64,000 nucleotides of DNA, from contig BGKB01000032.1 in the NCBI GenBank assembly GCA_003116975.1, positions 372,001 through 436,000 on the forward strand, given 5' to 3'. The stretch comes from Aurantiochytrium sp. KH105. Lineage: Eukaryota > Sar > Bigyra > Thraustochytrida > Thraustochytriidae. Shown piece after piece: positions 1 to 9,568 of this stretch. The position numbers were made by a program, and so were the translations under genes. The notes below the pieces were generated by a model that made no database searches, was not told where the DNA came from, and was given only the letters and a program-made list of their open reading frames with translations. Each line of letters opens with the position of its first letter. Position 1 is the first letter of the stretch.

Positions 1-750
1 CTGGATGCCGTCCATAACCATGATCATTTCCTCCTTTTCTTCACTTCCTTCCTCGGCGGTCACGGGAAATTCTGGTTCTGCGCGCCCGGCTGTTGAGCCG
101 TGTACAGCAGACGCGCATCGTTCGCTCTCAGGAGTCTGGTTGGAAAGAAGCGCGTTTCCTTGAACGTTCCGTGTCCGCGCTCGTGCTTGGGACATTTGCT
201 GCAATTCGAGGTGATCGAGTCTCGAGAGTACTCCGAGAAGCTGAGATCTGAGGTCTTCGACAGAGGTCTCTTGCGAAGAGGTTGCGATACTTCGCGTTGA
301 GGCCCTGTCTCGCAAGGATGTGGATCGAACAAGACGGTTGTTGGTCGAAAAGTCGGCAAAGTTGCCACCATGTTTGCTTCGTAGGCGATCCTCGCCATCG
401 TCCAAGGCACCAGCAGCAGGGACGCTTCGTGGAAGCTCTCGTCTGCCTCTGAGTGCCTTCTGAGAGGTGGCGTCCCATTTCGGTCGATCAGCGAGCCGCT
501 CCGCGTACTCGAGCTCCATGGGTGGCAGGAGATGGAGTTGGCGTGGAGATTCTTTGTTGTTTTTGCATTTGCGCATGAGCACCACCTCTTCGAGGGTCTT
601 GCAACTTGGATGGATAGTCGCTCCAGCGGCCGTGACAACTTGGTGCAGGTGCGTTGGTAGATGCAGATTCTTACGATGCGGTTGTCCACGCCAGCGAGCT
701 GAAGCGCGCTCGTGGCTTCGTCGCCGTCCACCTAGTGGCGTTGTCTCCAT
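1..750 (-). CDS. Partial unknown protein, runs off left edge
   Basis: On the minus strand one frame stays open from an ATG at 750-748 to the first base of the window, giving at least 250 residues of a protein whose C-terminus lies outside. The product is hydrophilic, begins METTPLGG, and has a Ser/Thr-rich middle (around NNRLVRSTSLRDRASTRS) and an acidic end (EEGSEEKEEM). I recognise no domain. An alternative model uses a GTAAGA donor after base 677 and an acceptor before base 598; it keeps the same C-terminal frame but changes the N-terminal part. The composition does not look random over the last 180 codons, but function is unknown. Confidence 0.4.
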   Translation of the reverse strand, partial: METTPLGGRRRSHERASARWRGQPHRKNLHLPTHLHQVVTAAGATIHPSCKTLEEVVLMRKCKNNKESPRQLHLLPPMELEYAERLADRPKWDATSQKALRGRRELPRSVPAAGALDDGEDRLRSKHGGNFADFSTNNRLVRSTSLRDRASTRSIATSSQETSVEDLRSQLLGVLSRLDHLELQQMSQARARTRNVQGNALLSNQTPESERCASAVHGSTAGRAEPEFPVTAEEGSEEKEEMIMVMDGIQ

Positions 751-813
751 CCTTGCCGTCTCTCTTTTCGATGACAATGCGCGTGCGGGTAGGTTATGAT
801 GTCTCAGCGAGCG

Positions 814-950
814 GGCAAGCAAGCAAGCACGCGCGCAAGCTTGTACGCAAGCTTGTACGCAAGTTTGTACGCCAGCACGCCAGCACGCAAGCACGCAAGC
901 ACGCCAGCACGCAAGCACGCAAGCACGCAAGCACGCAAGCAAACGAGCGA
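814..950. repeat. GCAAGCAC-type tandem repeat
   Basis: Imperfect tandem repeat built from GCAAGCAC, GCCAGCAC and GCAAGCTTGTAC units. It lies just upstream of the left-edge minus-strand gene. Confidence 0.9.
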
Positions 951-1152
951 GTAGATGAGAGACTGCCCTGAATGGAGAGTACGCGCGCCGTGCACACGAG
1001 TGCGTGCTGGCTGCGTGCTGGCTCCGCACGCACGGAAGCAAGCGCAGTTCTTGCTTGTCTACGCGAAATCGCGCCAGCAGCCAAGCCAGGCGGCCAGACG
1101 AAACGAGCAATGCAAACCGAGCCACCGCCACTTCTGCCGCTTCTGGCAGTTC

Positions 1153-1155
1153 GGC

Positions 1156-1198
<43 letters not shown>

Positions 1199-1199
1199 A
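1153..1199. repeat. (AGAC)n microsatellite
   Basis: About ten near-perfect AGAC units in a row, in the same upstream spacer. Confidence 0.95.
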
Positions 1200-1462
1200 G
1201 GATCTGGCAGGTTCCTTTGCACCTTTTGTTTGACACCTGCACCTGCCACCCACGGCTCAATGTGAGAGAGCAATCGATCTTGCAGCGCGTGCACAATGTG
1301 CGCAACGCATTTTCACGTAACGGATCATTGTAGAATAGGCTAGTTCTTCTTTGTGGTGATTTTTTTATTTGATTTATTTTTGTCCTTTGGTGCATTGACG
1401 TATACGCGAGAGTGAGATGGATCAAAGTGGAAGAGAAAAGAAGCGGAGTAAAGGATGGTAAA

Positions 1463-4400
1463 TCAGGCAATATCAAAGACCTTCTTGAGCTTGATGACAA
1501 GCTCCCAGTCAGGACGCTGAAGGTCGTTCTTGAAGTTCTCCTTGAGCAAGTCGATCGATTTACGCGTGAGCTTGGAGACGAGCGCGTTGGTGTGATCAAA
1601 GTGACGACCAAAGGTGACGTATGACTGTGCGCTGGTACCCTGGATCTTGACTGCGACCTTGGTGCCGCGACCCGAGGTCTGCACGGGGGCGCCATCCTTC
1701 TCGATGGAGACAATCTTACCAAGCGAAAGCATCTTGGTCTGGCCCGGGTTGGCGTCGTCAGGAATGAGCTTGTCCGGGACCACGAGCGGGGTGCCAACCT
1801 TGACAATACCACTCTCGACTTCGACACCAAAGACGAGCGGGTTGCGCTTCATAAAGACATGTTCGGGGATGATCTTGAGCACGCACGGGAAGACAGCGTC
1901 GGCCTCGATCTCGGTCTTGCGCTCGTTCTTGCACTCCTCGAGGTACTTGGTGAAGTGATCAAAGAGATGGTAGATGATATCAGCCGTGAAGATGCGCACG
2001 CCAAGATCTTCTGCCATCTCCTGAGCCTCGCGCGTCACCTTGACGTCGAAAGCGAGAATGCAAGCGTACTCCTTTTCGTGCTCGAGCATGATGGAAGCGC
2101 GGCTGACATCCTTTTTGTGCACGGGACCAATTTGCACCGAGGCGACCGGGATGTCGCTGGTACGCAGAAACTCCATGAGAGCCTCGAGCGAACCGAGCGT
2201 GGACGCCTGCACAGAAACGCCGCGGCCCGTCACGGAGACGTTGCCCATGATGTCGGCAACGTCAGCCATGACGGCGTCCTTGAGCTCGTCCTCGTCGTCA
2301 TCATCCGTGAGAAGGAACATGCTGGTGCCGGCGATTGCGTCCTCGAGGTTCTGAGCGGCAATCTTGACACCCATGGCCGCACGAAGCTCCTCGTGGTGCA
2401 CGAATTCGCCCTTGACGCGCATCTCCTTGGCAGGCTGTGGCGTGAGTAATGCTCGAATCTGTGTGACGATGGGGCCGTTCATGCCTGCCACAACGATGGT
2501 GTCGCCACGGCGCAGCTTACCGTTCATGAGCAAGACATCGACCGTGGTGCCCACACCCTCAATCTTCTTCACATCGAGGACAGTGGCCTCCATGATGGGC
2601 GAGAACATGAGCTGTTCGACCATGAGACGCTGCGTGAGAGTCAATAGCACCATGAGGAGATCCGGGATACCCTCACCTGTGTGGGCCGAGGTGGGGACAA
2701 GCGAGACGACTTGCTTGAAGCGCTTGTTCTCGTAGTACAGCTTGGCATTAAGTCCCTGCTCCATGAGCTGGGTGATGACCTGCTGCGTGCGAGTCTCGAA
2801 CTCCGAAAAGACATTCTCGGGCTGCTGCGCGAGAGATTCGCGGATGGGTGCGCCGGGCAGCGGCTTCCAGCCGTAACACCTGTCCACCTTGTTAATGGCA
2901 CAGACAAAGGGAACGCGCTTGGCGCGGAGCATCTTGATGGACTCGATCGTCTGCTGCTCGAGACCGTGCATAATGTCGACAACAAGTACAGCAACGTTGG
3001 CGCTTGAACTACCGCGGTGGCGGAGGTTGGCAAAGGACTCGTGGCCAGGCGTGTCAATCACGAGCAGACCGGGCAGTTTGACATCGATGGACAGATCCTT
3101 GTTGAGGCGCTCCGTGATGTTACGCAGGTTGTCCATGGGAAAGTAGGTGGCGCCAATTTGCTGCGTGATACCTCCGGCCTCGCCCTCTTGCACGTTGGTA
3201 CGGCGAATCTTATCGAGCAGCTTGGTTTTACCGGTATCGACATGGCCCATGACAACGCACACAGGCGAGCGCAGATCGTCGGGGCTTCGGTTCTTGAGGG
3301 CCTCACGCATGCGCTCTTCGCGACGTTCGCGGGCGGCCTCGATTTCGCGCTCTTTTTCCATTTCTTTGAGACGTACACGTTCTGCACCGGTAAGTTTTGA
3401 GTTGTCGTCGTCATCGCTGCTGTAGTCGTCATCATCGTCATCGTCGCTGTCGTCGCTGTCGTACGCCTTGGAGGTCGTCTTGGTGGCGCCACCCTTCTTG
3501 CCCTTCTTCTTTTTCTTCTTGTTGTTCTTCTTTTTGCCCTCGACACGGGTCGGGGCAGAGGGTGCGGCCGCAGCGGCCTTGCGGATTTCCTCGGCCTCGT
3601 CCTCGACAACTTCGTCGTCATCGCCCTGAAGTTTGTTGTCCAGCTGCTCATCCAGAGCGTTCTCCCAGTCGTCGTCGCTGGCATCCCAGTTGTCAAGCAG
3701 AGCGTCCTCTTCTGCCTCCTCCTCTTCTTCCTTTTCGTCCTCCTTGGGGGCCTTGTCGTCATCGGCGGCGTCGGCGGTGTCTTCTTTTGCGTCAGCGTCT
3801 ACTGCTTCTGCTGCTTCTGCTTCGACCTCGGCCTCGGCGGCAGGAGAAGGGGCGGCCTCCTTGGGGGCCTCGGCGGCGGCTGTCACGGCCTCGGCCTCAT
3901 CGTCCTCGGCCTCGTCGTCCTCGCCATCCTCCTCTTGTTCCTGCTCCTGCTCCTTTTGCTGCTGCTGCTGCTGCTGCTGCTGCTTCTTCTTGTTCTTGCG
4001 CTTGCCGTAGACGGGCTTCTGCTTGGCGGGCTCGATGACATTGCCGTCCTCGTCGACCTTGAGGATGCCGGAGTCGATGAGGCGCTGGCGTGCTGCTGCG
4101 GCCTTGGCCTCGCGGGCCTTCTCGGCCTTGGTGACGGCCTTGCCCTCTGCGCGGAGACGCTCCTTGCGCTCCTTGTCCTTTTGCTTTTTCTTGTCCTTGC
4201 GCTCCTGCTCGAGGCGCTCCTCCTCGGCGCGCTTGCGCTCGGCCTCCTCCTCGGCGCGCTTGCGCTCGGCCTCCTCCTCGGCGGCCTTTTCGCGCGCGAG
4301 CCGCTCCTGCTCGAGCCTCTCCCGCGCGAGTTTGGCCGCGGCCGAGAGCGGCGCGCCGTCCTTGGCGCCGGCCTGCTGCTGCTGCTCGCCGCCGCCGCCG

Positions 4401-4519
4401 CCGCCCTTCTTCTTCTTCTTCTTGTTGGCCTTCTTCTTCGCGCCGCCGCCCTCGCCGCCGCCGCCCAGCCCCAGCGCCGCCAGGATCTTGGCCTGCTCCT
4501 CGTCCACGGCGTCGCCCAT
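1463..4519 (-). CDS. EIF5B: Translation initiation factor eIF5B
   Basis: A single-exon frame of 1018 residues from the ATG at 4519. eIF5B is the IF2-like GTPase that joins ribosomal subunits on initiator tRNA in the cytosol. The C-terminal 600 residues carry the GTPase signatures: GHVDTGKT (about 425-432), the switch I segment GGITQQIGAT, DTPGHE (about 489), NKVD (about 543) and a SAHTGEG G5 motif, followed by the family's beta-barrel domains and a C-terminal helix region. The N-terminal 400 residues are the usual charged low-complexity arm, here with K-rich, poly-Q and acidic blocks. The upstream in-frame stretch to 4699 is Pro/Arg-rich, and I treat it as 5' UTR because MGDAVDEEQAKILAALGLG is the typical start. 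Length is close to other eIF5Bs. Confidence 0.97.
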   Translation of the reverse strand: MGDAVDEEQAKILAALGLGGGGEGGGAKKKANKKKKKKGGGGGGEQQQQAGAKDGAPLSAAAKLARERLEQERLAREKAAEEEAERKRAEEEAERKRAEEERLEQERKDKKKQKDKERKERLRAEGKAVTKAEKAREAKAAAARQRLIDSGILKVDEDGNVIEPAKQKPVYGKRKNKKKQQQQQQQQQKEQEQEQEEDGEDDEAEDDEAEAVTAAAEAPKEAAPSPAAEAEVEAEAAEAVDADAKEDTADAADDDKAPKEDEKEEEEEAEEDALLDNWDASDDDWENALDEQLDNKLQGDDDEVVEDEAEEIRKAAAAAPSAPTRVEGKKKNNKKKKKKGKKGGATKTTSKAYDSDDSDDDDDDDYSSDDDDNSKLTGAERVRLKEMEKEREIEAARERREERMREALKNRSPDDLRSPVCVVMGHVDTGKTKLLDKIRRTNVQEGEAGGITQQIGATYFPMDNLRNITERLNKDLSIDVKLPGLLVIDTPGHESFANLRHRGSSSANVAVLVVDIMHGLEQQTIESIKMLRAKRVPFVCAINKVDRCYGWKPLPGAPIRESLAQQPENVFSEFETRTQQVITQLMEQGLNAKLYYENKRFKQVVSLVPTSAHTGEGIPDLLMVLLTLTQRLMVEQLMFSPIMEATVLDVKKIEGVGTTVDVLLMNGKLRRGDTIVVAGMNGPIVTQIRALLTPQPAKEMRVKGEFVHHEELRAAMGVKIAAQNLEDAIAGTSMFLLTDDDDEDELKDAVMADVADIMGNVSVTGRGVSVQASTLGSLEALMEFLRTSDIPVASVQIGPVHKKDVSRASIMLEHEKEYACILAFDVKVTREAQEMAEDLGVRIFTADIIYHLFDHFTKYLEECKNERKTEIEADAVFPCVLKIIPEHVFMKRNPLVFGVEVESGIVKVGTPLVVPDKLIPDDANPGQTKMLSLGKIVSIEKDGAPVQTSGRGTKVAVKIQGTSAQSYVTFGRHFDHTNALVSKLTRKSIDLLKENFKNDLQRPDWELVIKLKKVFDIA

Positions 4520-5548
4520 CGTGCCGCGCTCGCTGCTCGCCTCGCGCGCCCTCCTCGCCGCGCGGATGGATCTGCTGCGCTGCGAGCCACAGCCGCGCCG
4601 CGAGGGAGGGAGGGAGGGAGGGAGGGAAGACGCACAGTCGGAGGAAACGCGCGGAATGGAGGGTGGAGGCGGCGCTACTATAGGTATGTTTATGTTCACA
4701 AATGTATTCTACTACTACCCGGATGGACGCACAGTGGACAGCGGAGAGTGGCCTGCCAGGGAAATGAGACGGCCTGCCTGGCCAGTGAGCGGCAGCGAGG
4801 AGGGACTTCTTTCGTCGTACTGTACCATAGTGTGCAGCCTGGATAGCCCACTTGCGGCGAGCGCCCGCGGAATGGTTGGCTGGCTGGCTGGCTGGCGGTT
4901 GTGGGGGCGGCAGCGGGCGGATACTGCAGCGGCAGCAGCGGCAAGGCAAGGCGCCCTGGCCGAGGGCCAGATCACGCGGGAGGGGAGGATCGAGAGGAGG
5001 GAAAGGGGATCAAGTCGAGGATCAAGACAAGGGAAAAAAGGGGAGGGATATAGAGCCTGACGGAAAATGTGCTTGTACAAGCTGCAGGAGCGACAGCCGC
5101 TGCAGCAAGTGGAACTCGCTGCCTGACCTGGTAGGGATGTACGTGTGAAAAGGGCGGCAGAAAGACCGGACCCGCCCGCATCCCCGCGCAAACACGCACG
5201 CACGCTCGCTCGCACGCACGCACGAACAAACGAACGAACGAACGCCTTGCGAAGGGAAAGAGAGTCTTGGCACAGCCTGATGTGGGTTGGGGATGGATGT
5301 GTCGCATGAGGTCGATGATCATGGACAGGGAAAGGTGCTCTGGCCCCCAATCCCGTCCGAGGAGAGAGGAAAAATGGTCGATACAACTAGAGGCACGGCG
5401 AGCATTCCGCGAGCGAGGAGCGAATTTCATCGTCCTCCACGCGCAGGATGCTACAGCTACTGCTCCTGCTGCTGCGCTGAGGCGTGCGAGCAGCGAGCTC
5501 GCCGTGCCCACAGTCGAATCAACCGCATGAGGGAGTGAGGGGGAATAC
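4520..5548. promoter_or_regulatory. eIF5B upstream region / NDUFS8 3' end
   Basis: About 1 kb without a supported gene, between two minus-strand genes. It contains a (GGGA)n run at about 4603-4626 right in front of the eIF5B start, a GGCT run near 4877, and an ACGC/AACG tetranucleotide block at about 5190-5245. I see no clear TATA box. The assignment as eIF5B promoter is by position only. Confidence 0.4.
5190..5245. repeat. (ACGC)n/(AACG)n compound microsatellite
   Basis: Runs of ACGC followed by AACG units, interrupted by GCTCGCTC. Confidence 0.9.
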
Positions 5549-6518
5549 TTAGCGGTACGGGGCCTCGGCCTCGAGGTTCTGCGCAATGGCAGGCTCCCAG
5601 CGATCACCGTTAGCGAGGAGCTTCTCCTTGTCGTAGATGAGCTCCTCGTGCGTCTCCGTGGCGAACTCGAAGTTCGGGCCCTCCACAATGGCATCCACGG
5701 GGCAGGCCTCCTGGCAGAAGCCACAGTAGATGCACTTGGTCATGTCAATGTCGTAACGCGTCGTACGGCGCGAGCCATCCTCGCGCATCTCAGCATCAAT
5801 GGTGATGGCCTGGGCAGGGCAGATGGCCTCGCAAAGCTTGCACGCGATGCATCGCTCCTCACCCGACGGATAGCGGCGGAGAGCATGCCTGTTTTAAGAA
5901 TGAATTGGAAGAGCGTACAAGGACCGCCACGGCGCGTCAAGTTAGTCATTAAATTCCATGCGAATCGATGTGAGGCCAAAGTGATGCCGAGAATGGCCTC
6001 GTTGATTTGTTTTGTATATTTGGGACACGTACTCGCCACGGAAACGCGAGGAAATCGCGCCCTTCTCGAACGGGTAGTTAATGGTGACTTTGGGCTTGAA
6101 GTAGTTCTCAGTGCCTGTGCGCGCGCAACAATGCGAGTTATCGAACGTAAAGAAAGGATGACGAAAAAAGAAATGGCACAATTGCACAAGATTTTCGGTT
6201 CGTCCGTCAGTCAAACTGGTCTTCGCTAGCGCTCTGGCATCGATGGATTCCGCATGAAGCAAAGCTATGGCGAGTCGGCGACTTACAAATGAGAAGACCG
6301 CGGTAGAGCTCCGTCATGAAGAGCGTGCTGCCGGCGCGGTCGATCGCCGTCCAGATGGAGGTGTTCTCGTCCGCCTCGGCGTGCTCCTTGACGCTCTTCT
6401 CCGTGGCAAAGCCGCGCACGGAGCCAGCCGTAGCGGCGGCCCCGCGCAGGCCGGCGCCCGCCACTGCTGCCCGCACGCCTCCGCGCGCGGCCAGGGTGCG
6501 TGCCTGTGCCATCATCAT
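5549..6518 (-). CDS. NDUFS8: NADH dehydrogenase iron-sulfur protein 8 (complex I TYKY)
   Basis: Three exons: 6518-6287, 6114-6033 and 5888-5549, with GTAAGT...AG and GTACGT...AG introns of 172 and 144 bases. They join in frame to a 217-residue protein. It is the mitochondrial complex I subunit that holds clusters N6a and N6b on the electron path to ubiquinone. Two ferredoxin motifs are visible, [12 protein letters not shown] (from about residue 117) and [12 protein letters not shown] (about 156), within blocks close to the animal protein ([24 protein letters not shown]). The first 40 residues are Ala/Arg-rich with no acidic residue, a typical mitochondrial presequence. Three ATG codons stand in a row at the start; I took the first. 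Both splice junctions restore family-conserved residues, so the model is firm. Confidence 0.97.
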
Positions 6519-7357
6519 CTTGCTGTGCTGGGCGCGGCGTCCGCGTTTCCTCTTCCGCGCGCGCTACGTGGGGAGCGAGAGCGAGAGCGTCTCCGGCTCG
6601 CACAGCCGCGTCCTCGGGCAGCCGTCCACGCACGAAGCCCGCGCGCAAGCCTCTCTGCTGCTGCTCCTCGCCGATCTGGCGCCGGCACCGCGCAGCGCCG
6701 CGGGCCTCGTGCCCGCCTTAAGCGGCGCCCCATCGCCCCGGGTCCGCCGCGCCGCGCCCCCGCTGGAAACCGACTAGGAGTCCCTACTCTGAGCAGAGAC
6801 AGGCCTCCTTAATGCGGTACCGCGTAGCCGCGGCGGCCGGAATGTGGGACCCAGAGACTGTCTCTGTCGCAAGGCGTTGCGGAACGTGAGCAAACCGCTG
6901 CGAATCTCCAGCTCTCTCTCTGCCCAGACCGCTGCCGCTGCCGAGTTTCATTCGTCTGCACGCCGTGGCCTGCGGCCGGCAGCCTGCGCTTCGAGGCAGA
7001 CGCCGGCTCCGAAGACCTGCGCGCCGGGGCGTGCGGAAACCGCGCTCGGAGGGCGTCTTCGTCGACGACTGAGCGGGAGGGAGATCAGCCCTTCCCGCAG
7101 CGCCCCGCAGCGCCGCGGCGGGCGGGTCGCCCTGCCCTCGGCCTCCTCGCAATGTTCCCGGCCGCGTCATCGACACGAGCGGCCGCAGGCAGACCCGACT
7201 AAGAGCGGTGGCGCAGAGCGCGGCGCCGCAGAGCGGAGTCGACGCGGACGAGCGGGCGAGCGCAGCCGCGGCGGGCGCGGGCGAGCGAGCAGGGGCGGCG
7301 CTGGAGGCGCGGCGAGACCCGGCTGGCTCGCGCGGAGAGCGTGGCGCTGTGGCGTGC
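6519..7357. promoter_or_regulatory. Divergent promoter region NDUFS8 / RCC1-like gene
   Basis: Very GC-rich spacer of about 840 bases between two divergently transcribed genes. Long open frames here are GC-driven and show no family resemblance. The start of the right-hand gene is uncertain, so part of this stretch could be a 5' exon of it. Confidence 0.35.
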
Positions 7358-9217
7358 ATGCCTTGGGGGACGAGGTCGACCTCGAGGATGACGACGAGAG
7401 GAACGAAGACAAGGAGGACCCGGACCAGGTCCAGGACCAGGTCCAGGACACAAACAACGACAGCGATCGTCGCGTTGGAGAAGGAGGAAGTGCTCGCGTT
7501 TGCAGACGCCAAAGACCTCGCACGCTTGGCTGCTACATGTCGAGCGCTGTGCAAAGTCGTGGACGCCGCGGTCACGCGCAGACTCGCAAGCGGACAACTT
7601 CAAAGTAGGCCGCGCAAAGGGCCTCGGGCGTCGACGAGGCTACTTGCGCAACGAGAAGCCATAGAGGAATCGCGACGTCCCGCAGGCACGCGGAACCTCG
7701 CGGCCGGCGTGCACCATGCCGTCTTCGTTTCACAGAATCTCGCGCCCAACACACCAGCCTATCTCCGCGGCATGGGAGACGGGGTAGGTGGGCGTCTCGG
7801 CGAAGACAATGCCGAGGATAGCTCGTGGGTGCCATTGTGGCATCCAACGCCAATTCTCCCCAGTATTCGCCCATCGCACGTGCGCCAAATTTCGTGTGGA
7901 GCCTATCATACAGCGATTCTGGAATGGGATGGATCGATTCACATTTTTGGCGTCATCGGAGCGGAAGCACTTGCGGCGCAACGAGCGTCAGTACTCATTT
8001 CATCGTCGATCTGGGGAACACCTTCGCGCCCTCGGGTCGAGTACATACCCACGCATCTTGGACACGAGCCGGTGCAAATTAGTTCCGGAACGAATACCCT
8101 GGCCTGGACGGATGTGCGTGGAAGGGTTTTTGTGCAAGATTCGCGCGGTCTTCTTCGCGTAAATGGCTTTGGCGAAGATGCCGACCTCGGCCATGCTATT
8201 CAAGTGTCCTGCGGAGACTGCCACTTTGCCGTAGTCACCGCGTCGGGTGAACTTTACACCTGGGGCGGTGGCGGGCACGGACGTTTAGGTCATGGTGATA
8301 CACAGGATCGCCACGTCCCTACCCAGGTCAGGGTTCAAGGTGTTCTCGGAAACGAGTATGAGCGCGTCCGTGTTGTGGCATGCGAGGCAAGCTATCGACA
8401 CACGGCGGTCGTCACCTCGGACGGCGACCTCTTGCTCTTCGGGGACGGCAACCATGGACAGCTGGGCCAGACGACGCTTTCTGAACATTTGCGACCTGTG
8501 CGGTGCACCGTGGGGGTGTTGGCGTCAACACGTGTGGTGCAAGTTGCTTGTGGAGAGACATTCACGGCGGCACTTACCGAAATTGGCCAAGTCATTGTGC
8601 TGGGATCCTTGGCAACACAAAACGCCGTGGCTCGCGCACAACATGCCGCCTATCGCCTCACTGCGGGGCCGCGCGATTGCGCAGCTGTGCAAATCGCGGC
8701 GGGCAAGACAAGTCTTCTCATGCGTCTCGATAATGGTGTCGTCGAAACATGTGGACGTGGTCGTTGCGGTCAGCTTGGCCAGGGAGCAAGTGTGACATTG
8801 GCGCTGCATGCTGGCGCCCCACATGTGCGGCCATTCTCCTCGTTCTGGTACCAGCTTGCCACCGGCAAAGAAATCAGATTTGCTGCGAATCTCGGCCATG
8901 TGTTTGCCCGTGGCATCATTCTCGTTCTCAATGCGTTGGGTGGCCACACCCTAGCTGCCGTTCTTTCCACGGCGGCAAAGGCGAATGAATTCTCTTCAGG
9001 GGTCCACGGTCCCCATCACGTGCCCAAGGGTGAGACTCAGCCGTCTATTTTGCCTGCGCGTTTCATATCTGCCACTTGGCTCGTAACGCTCCTCGTGTTG
9101 CGTATCGTGAGGGTCGTTCTTGCACAACTTGCCCCGAAGTTCGAGCTTGCGCGCCTCGCGTCGCAAAGCGCTCTGTTTTTCAAAAAGCTACTTTCACCTG
9201 CTCTATCGCAACCTTAG
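7358..9217 (+). CDS. RCC1-repeat protein with F-box-like N-terminus
   Basis: The ATG at 7358 gives 619 residues. The frame is open further upstream but only from a GTG, so an upstream exon is possible. After an Arg/Thr-rich low-complexity start, a segment with LEKEEVLAFADAKDLARLAA and CRALCKVV resembles an F-box helix pair. Then come at least five RCC1 beta-propeller blades, seen in motifs such as SCGDCHFAVVTASGELYTWG with GHGRLGHG, HTAVVTSDGDLLLFGDG with HGQLGQ, and GRGRCGQLGQG. The last 60 residues are hydrophobic and basic (TWLVTLLVLRIVRVVLAQL), perhaps a membrane tail. RCC1 repeats serve as exchange factors or as protein-binding propellers; the F-box suggests a substrate receptor of an SCF ligase, which is inference. 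The low-complexity N-terminus in the chosen frame is doubtful, because the alternate frame reads acidic there. Confidence 0.75.
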   Translation: MPWGTRSTSRMTTRGTKTRRTRTRSRTRSRTQTTTAIVALEKEEVLAFADAKDLARLAATCRALCKVVDAAVTRRLASGQLQSRPRKGPRASTRLLAQREAIEESRRPAGTRNLAAGVHHAVFVSQNLAPNTPAYLRGMGDGVGGRLGEDNAEDSSWVPLWHPTPILPSIRPSHVRQISCGAYHTAILEWDGSIHIFGVIGAEALAAQRASVLISSSIWGTPSRPRVEYIPTHLGHEPVQISSGTNTLAWTDVRGRVFVQDSRGLLRVNGFGEDADLGHAIQVSCGDCHFAVVTASGELYTWGGGGHGRLGHGDTQDRHVPTQVRVQGVLGNEYERVRVVACEASYRHTAVVTSDGDLLLFGDGNHGQLGQTTLSEHLRPVRCTVGVLASTRVVQVACGETFTAALTEIGQVIVLGSLATQNAVARAQHAAYRLTAGPRDCAAVQIAAGKTSLLMRLDNGVVETCGRGRCGQLGQGASVTLALHAGAPHVRPFSSFWYQLATGKEIRFAANLGHVFARGIILVLNALGGHTLAAVLSTAAKANEFSSGVHGPHHVPKGETQPSILPARFISATWLVTLLVLRIVRVVLAQLAPKFELARLASQSALFFKKLLSPALSQP

Positions 9218-9568
9218 ACGTCAAGCGAAAACATTTCTGCCTAGCTTTGAGGTATGCAGCGAGATGAGCAAGTCATTCTTTCTCGAGTGAAGAAAGCGTA
9301 ACGAGACTCGATGCTTGCGACCTTCTGCATCGGTGGAAGTAGTCATAACGCACTGATCGCTGTTCCGGCCGTGATGCGAATCAGTCACGATCGCATCCGA
9401 GCGACAAGCTCTTTACATATCTGAGTATCATATCACATGTTTCTGAGTTTTATTGTTTGCAAACAAATGTTCTTCTTCTCTCTCGTCTTTCTCTTCTTTT
9501 TCCTCTGAATCTTGTTCTTTTCGTTTTTTCCTTGCAAATTCCATCTTGGACGACGCGCAACGAGTCGG
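9218..9568. other. Convergent 3' region RCC1-like / NuSAP-like
   Basis: Spacer of about 350 bases between two converging genes. On the minus strand, the frame of the NuSAP-like gene continues open for 46 codons after its TGA (9568-9431); see findings. Confidence 0.5.

Larger units (their letters stand above)
751..1462. other. Intergenic region with tandem repeats
   Basis: Spacer between the left-edge gene start and the eIF5B stop, both on the minus strand. It holds two tandem repeat blocks (listed separately) and no coding sequence I can support. The part next to 1463 is AT-richer and is probably the eIF5B 3' UTR. Confidence 0.5.

Noticed and set aside
814..950. Regular repeats that could suggest a CRISPR array
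   Set aside because: There are no unique spacers, the units are 8-12 bases and the genome is eukaryotic; this is a simple tandem repeat.
3935..4846. Long plus-strand frames with poly-Leu, poly-Ser and poly-Ala runs opposite eIF5B
   Set aside because: They are mirror images of the charged low-complexity arm of eIF5B and have no conserved motif.
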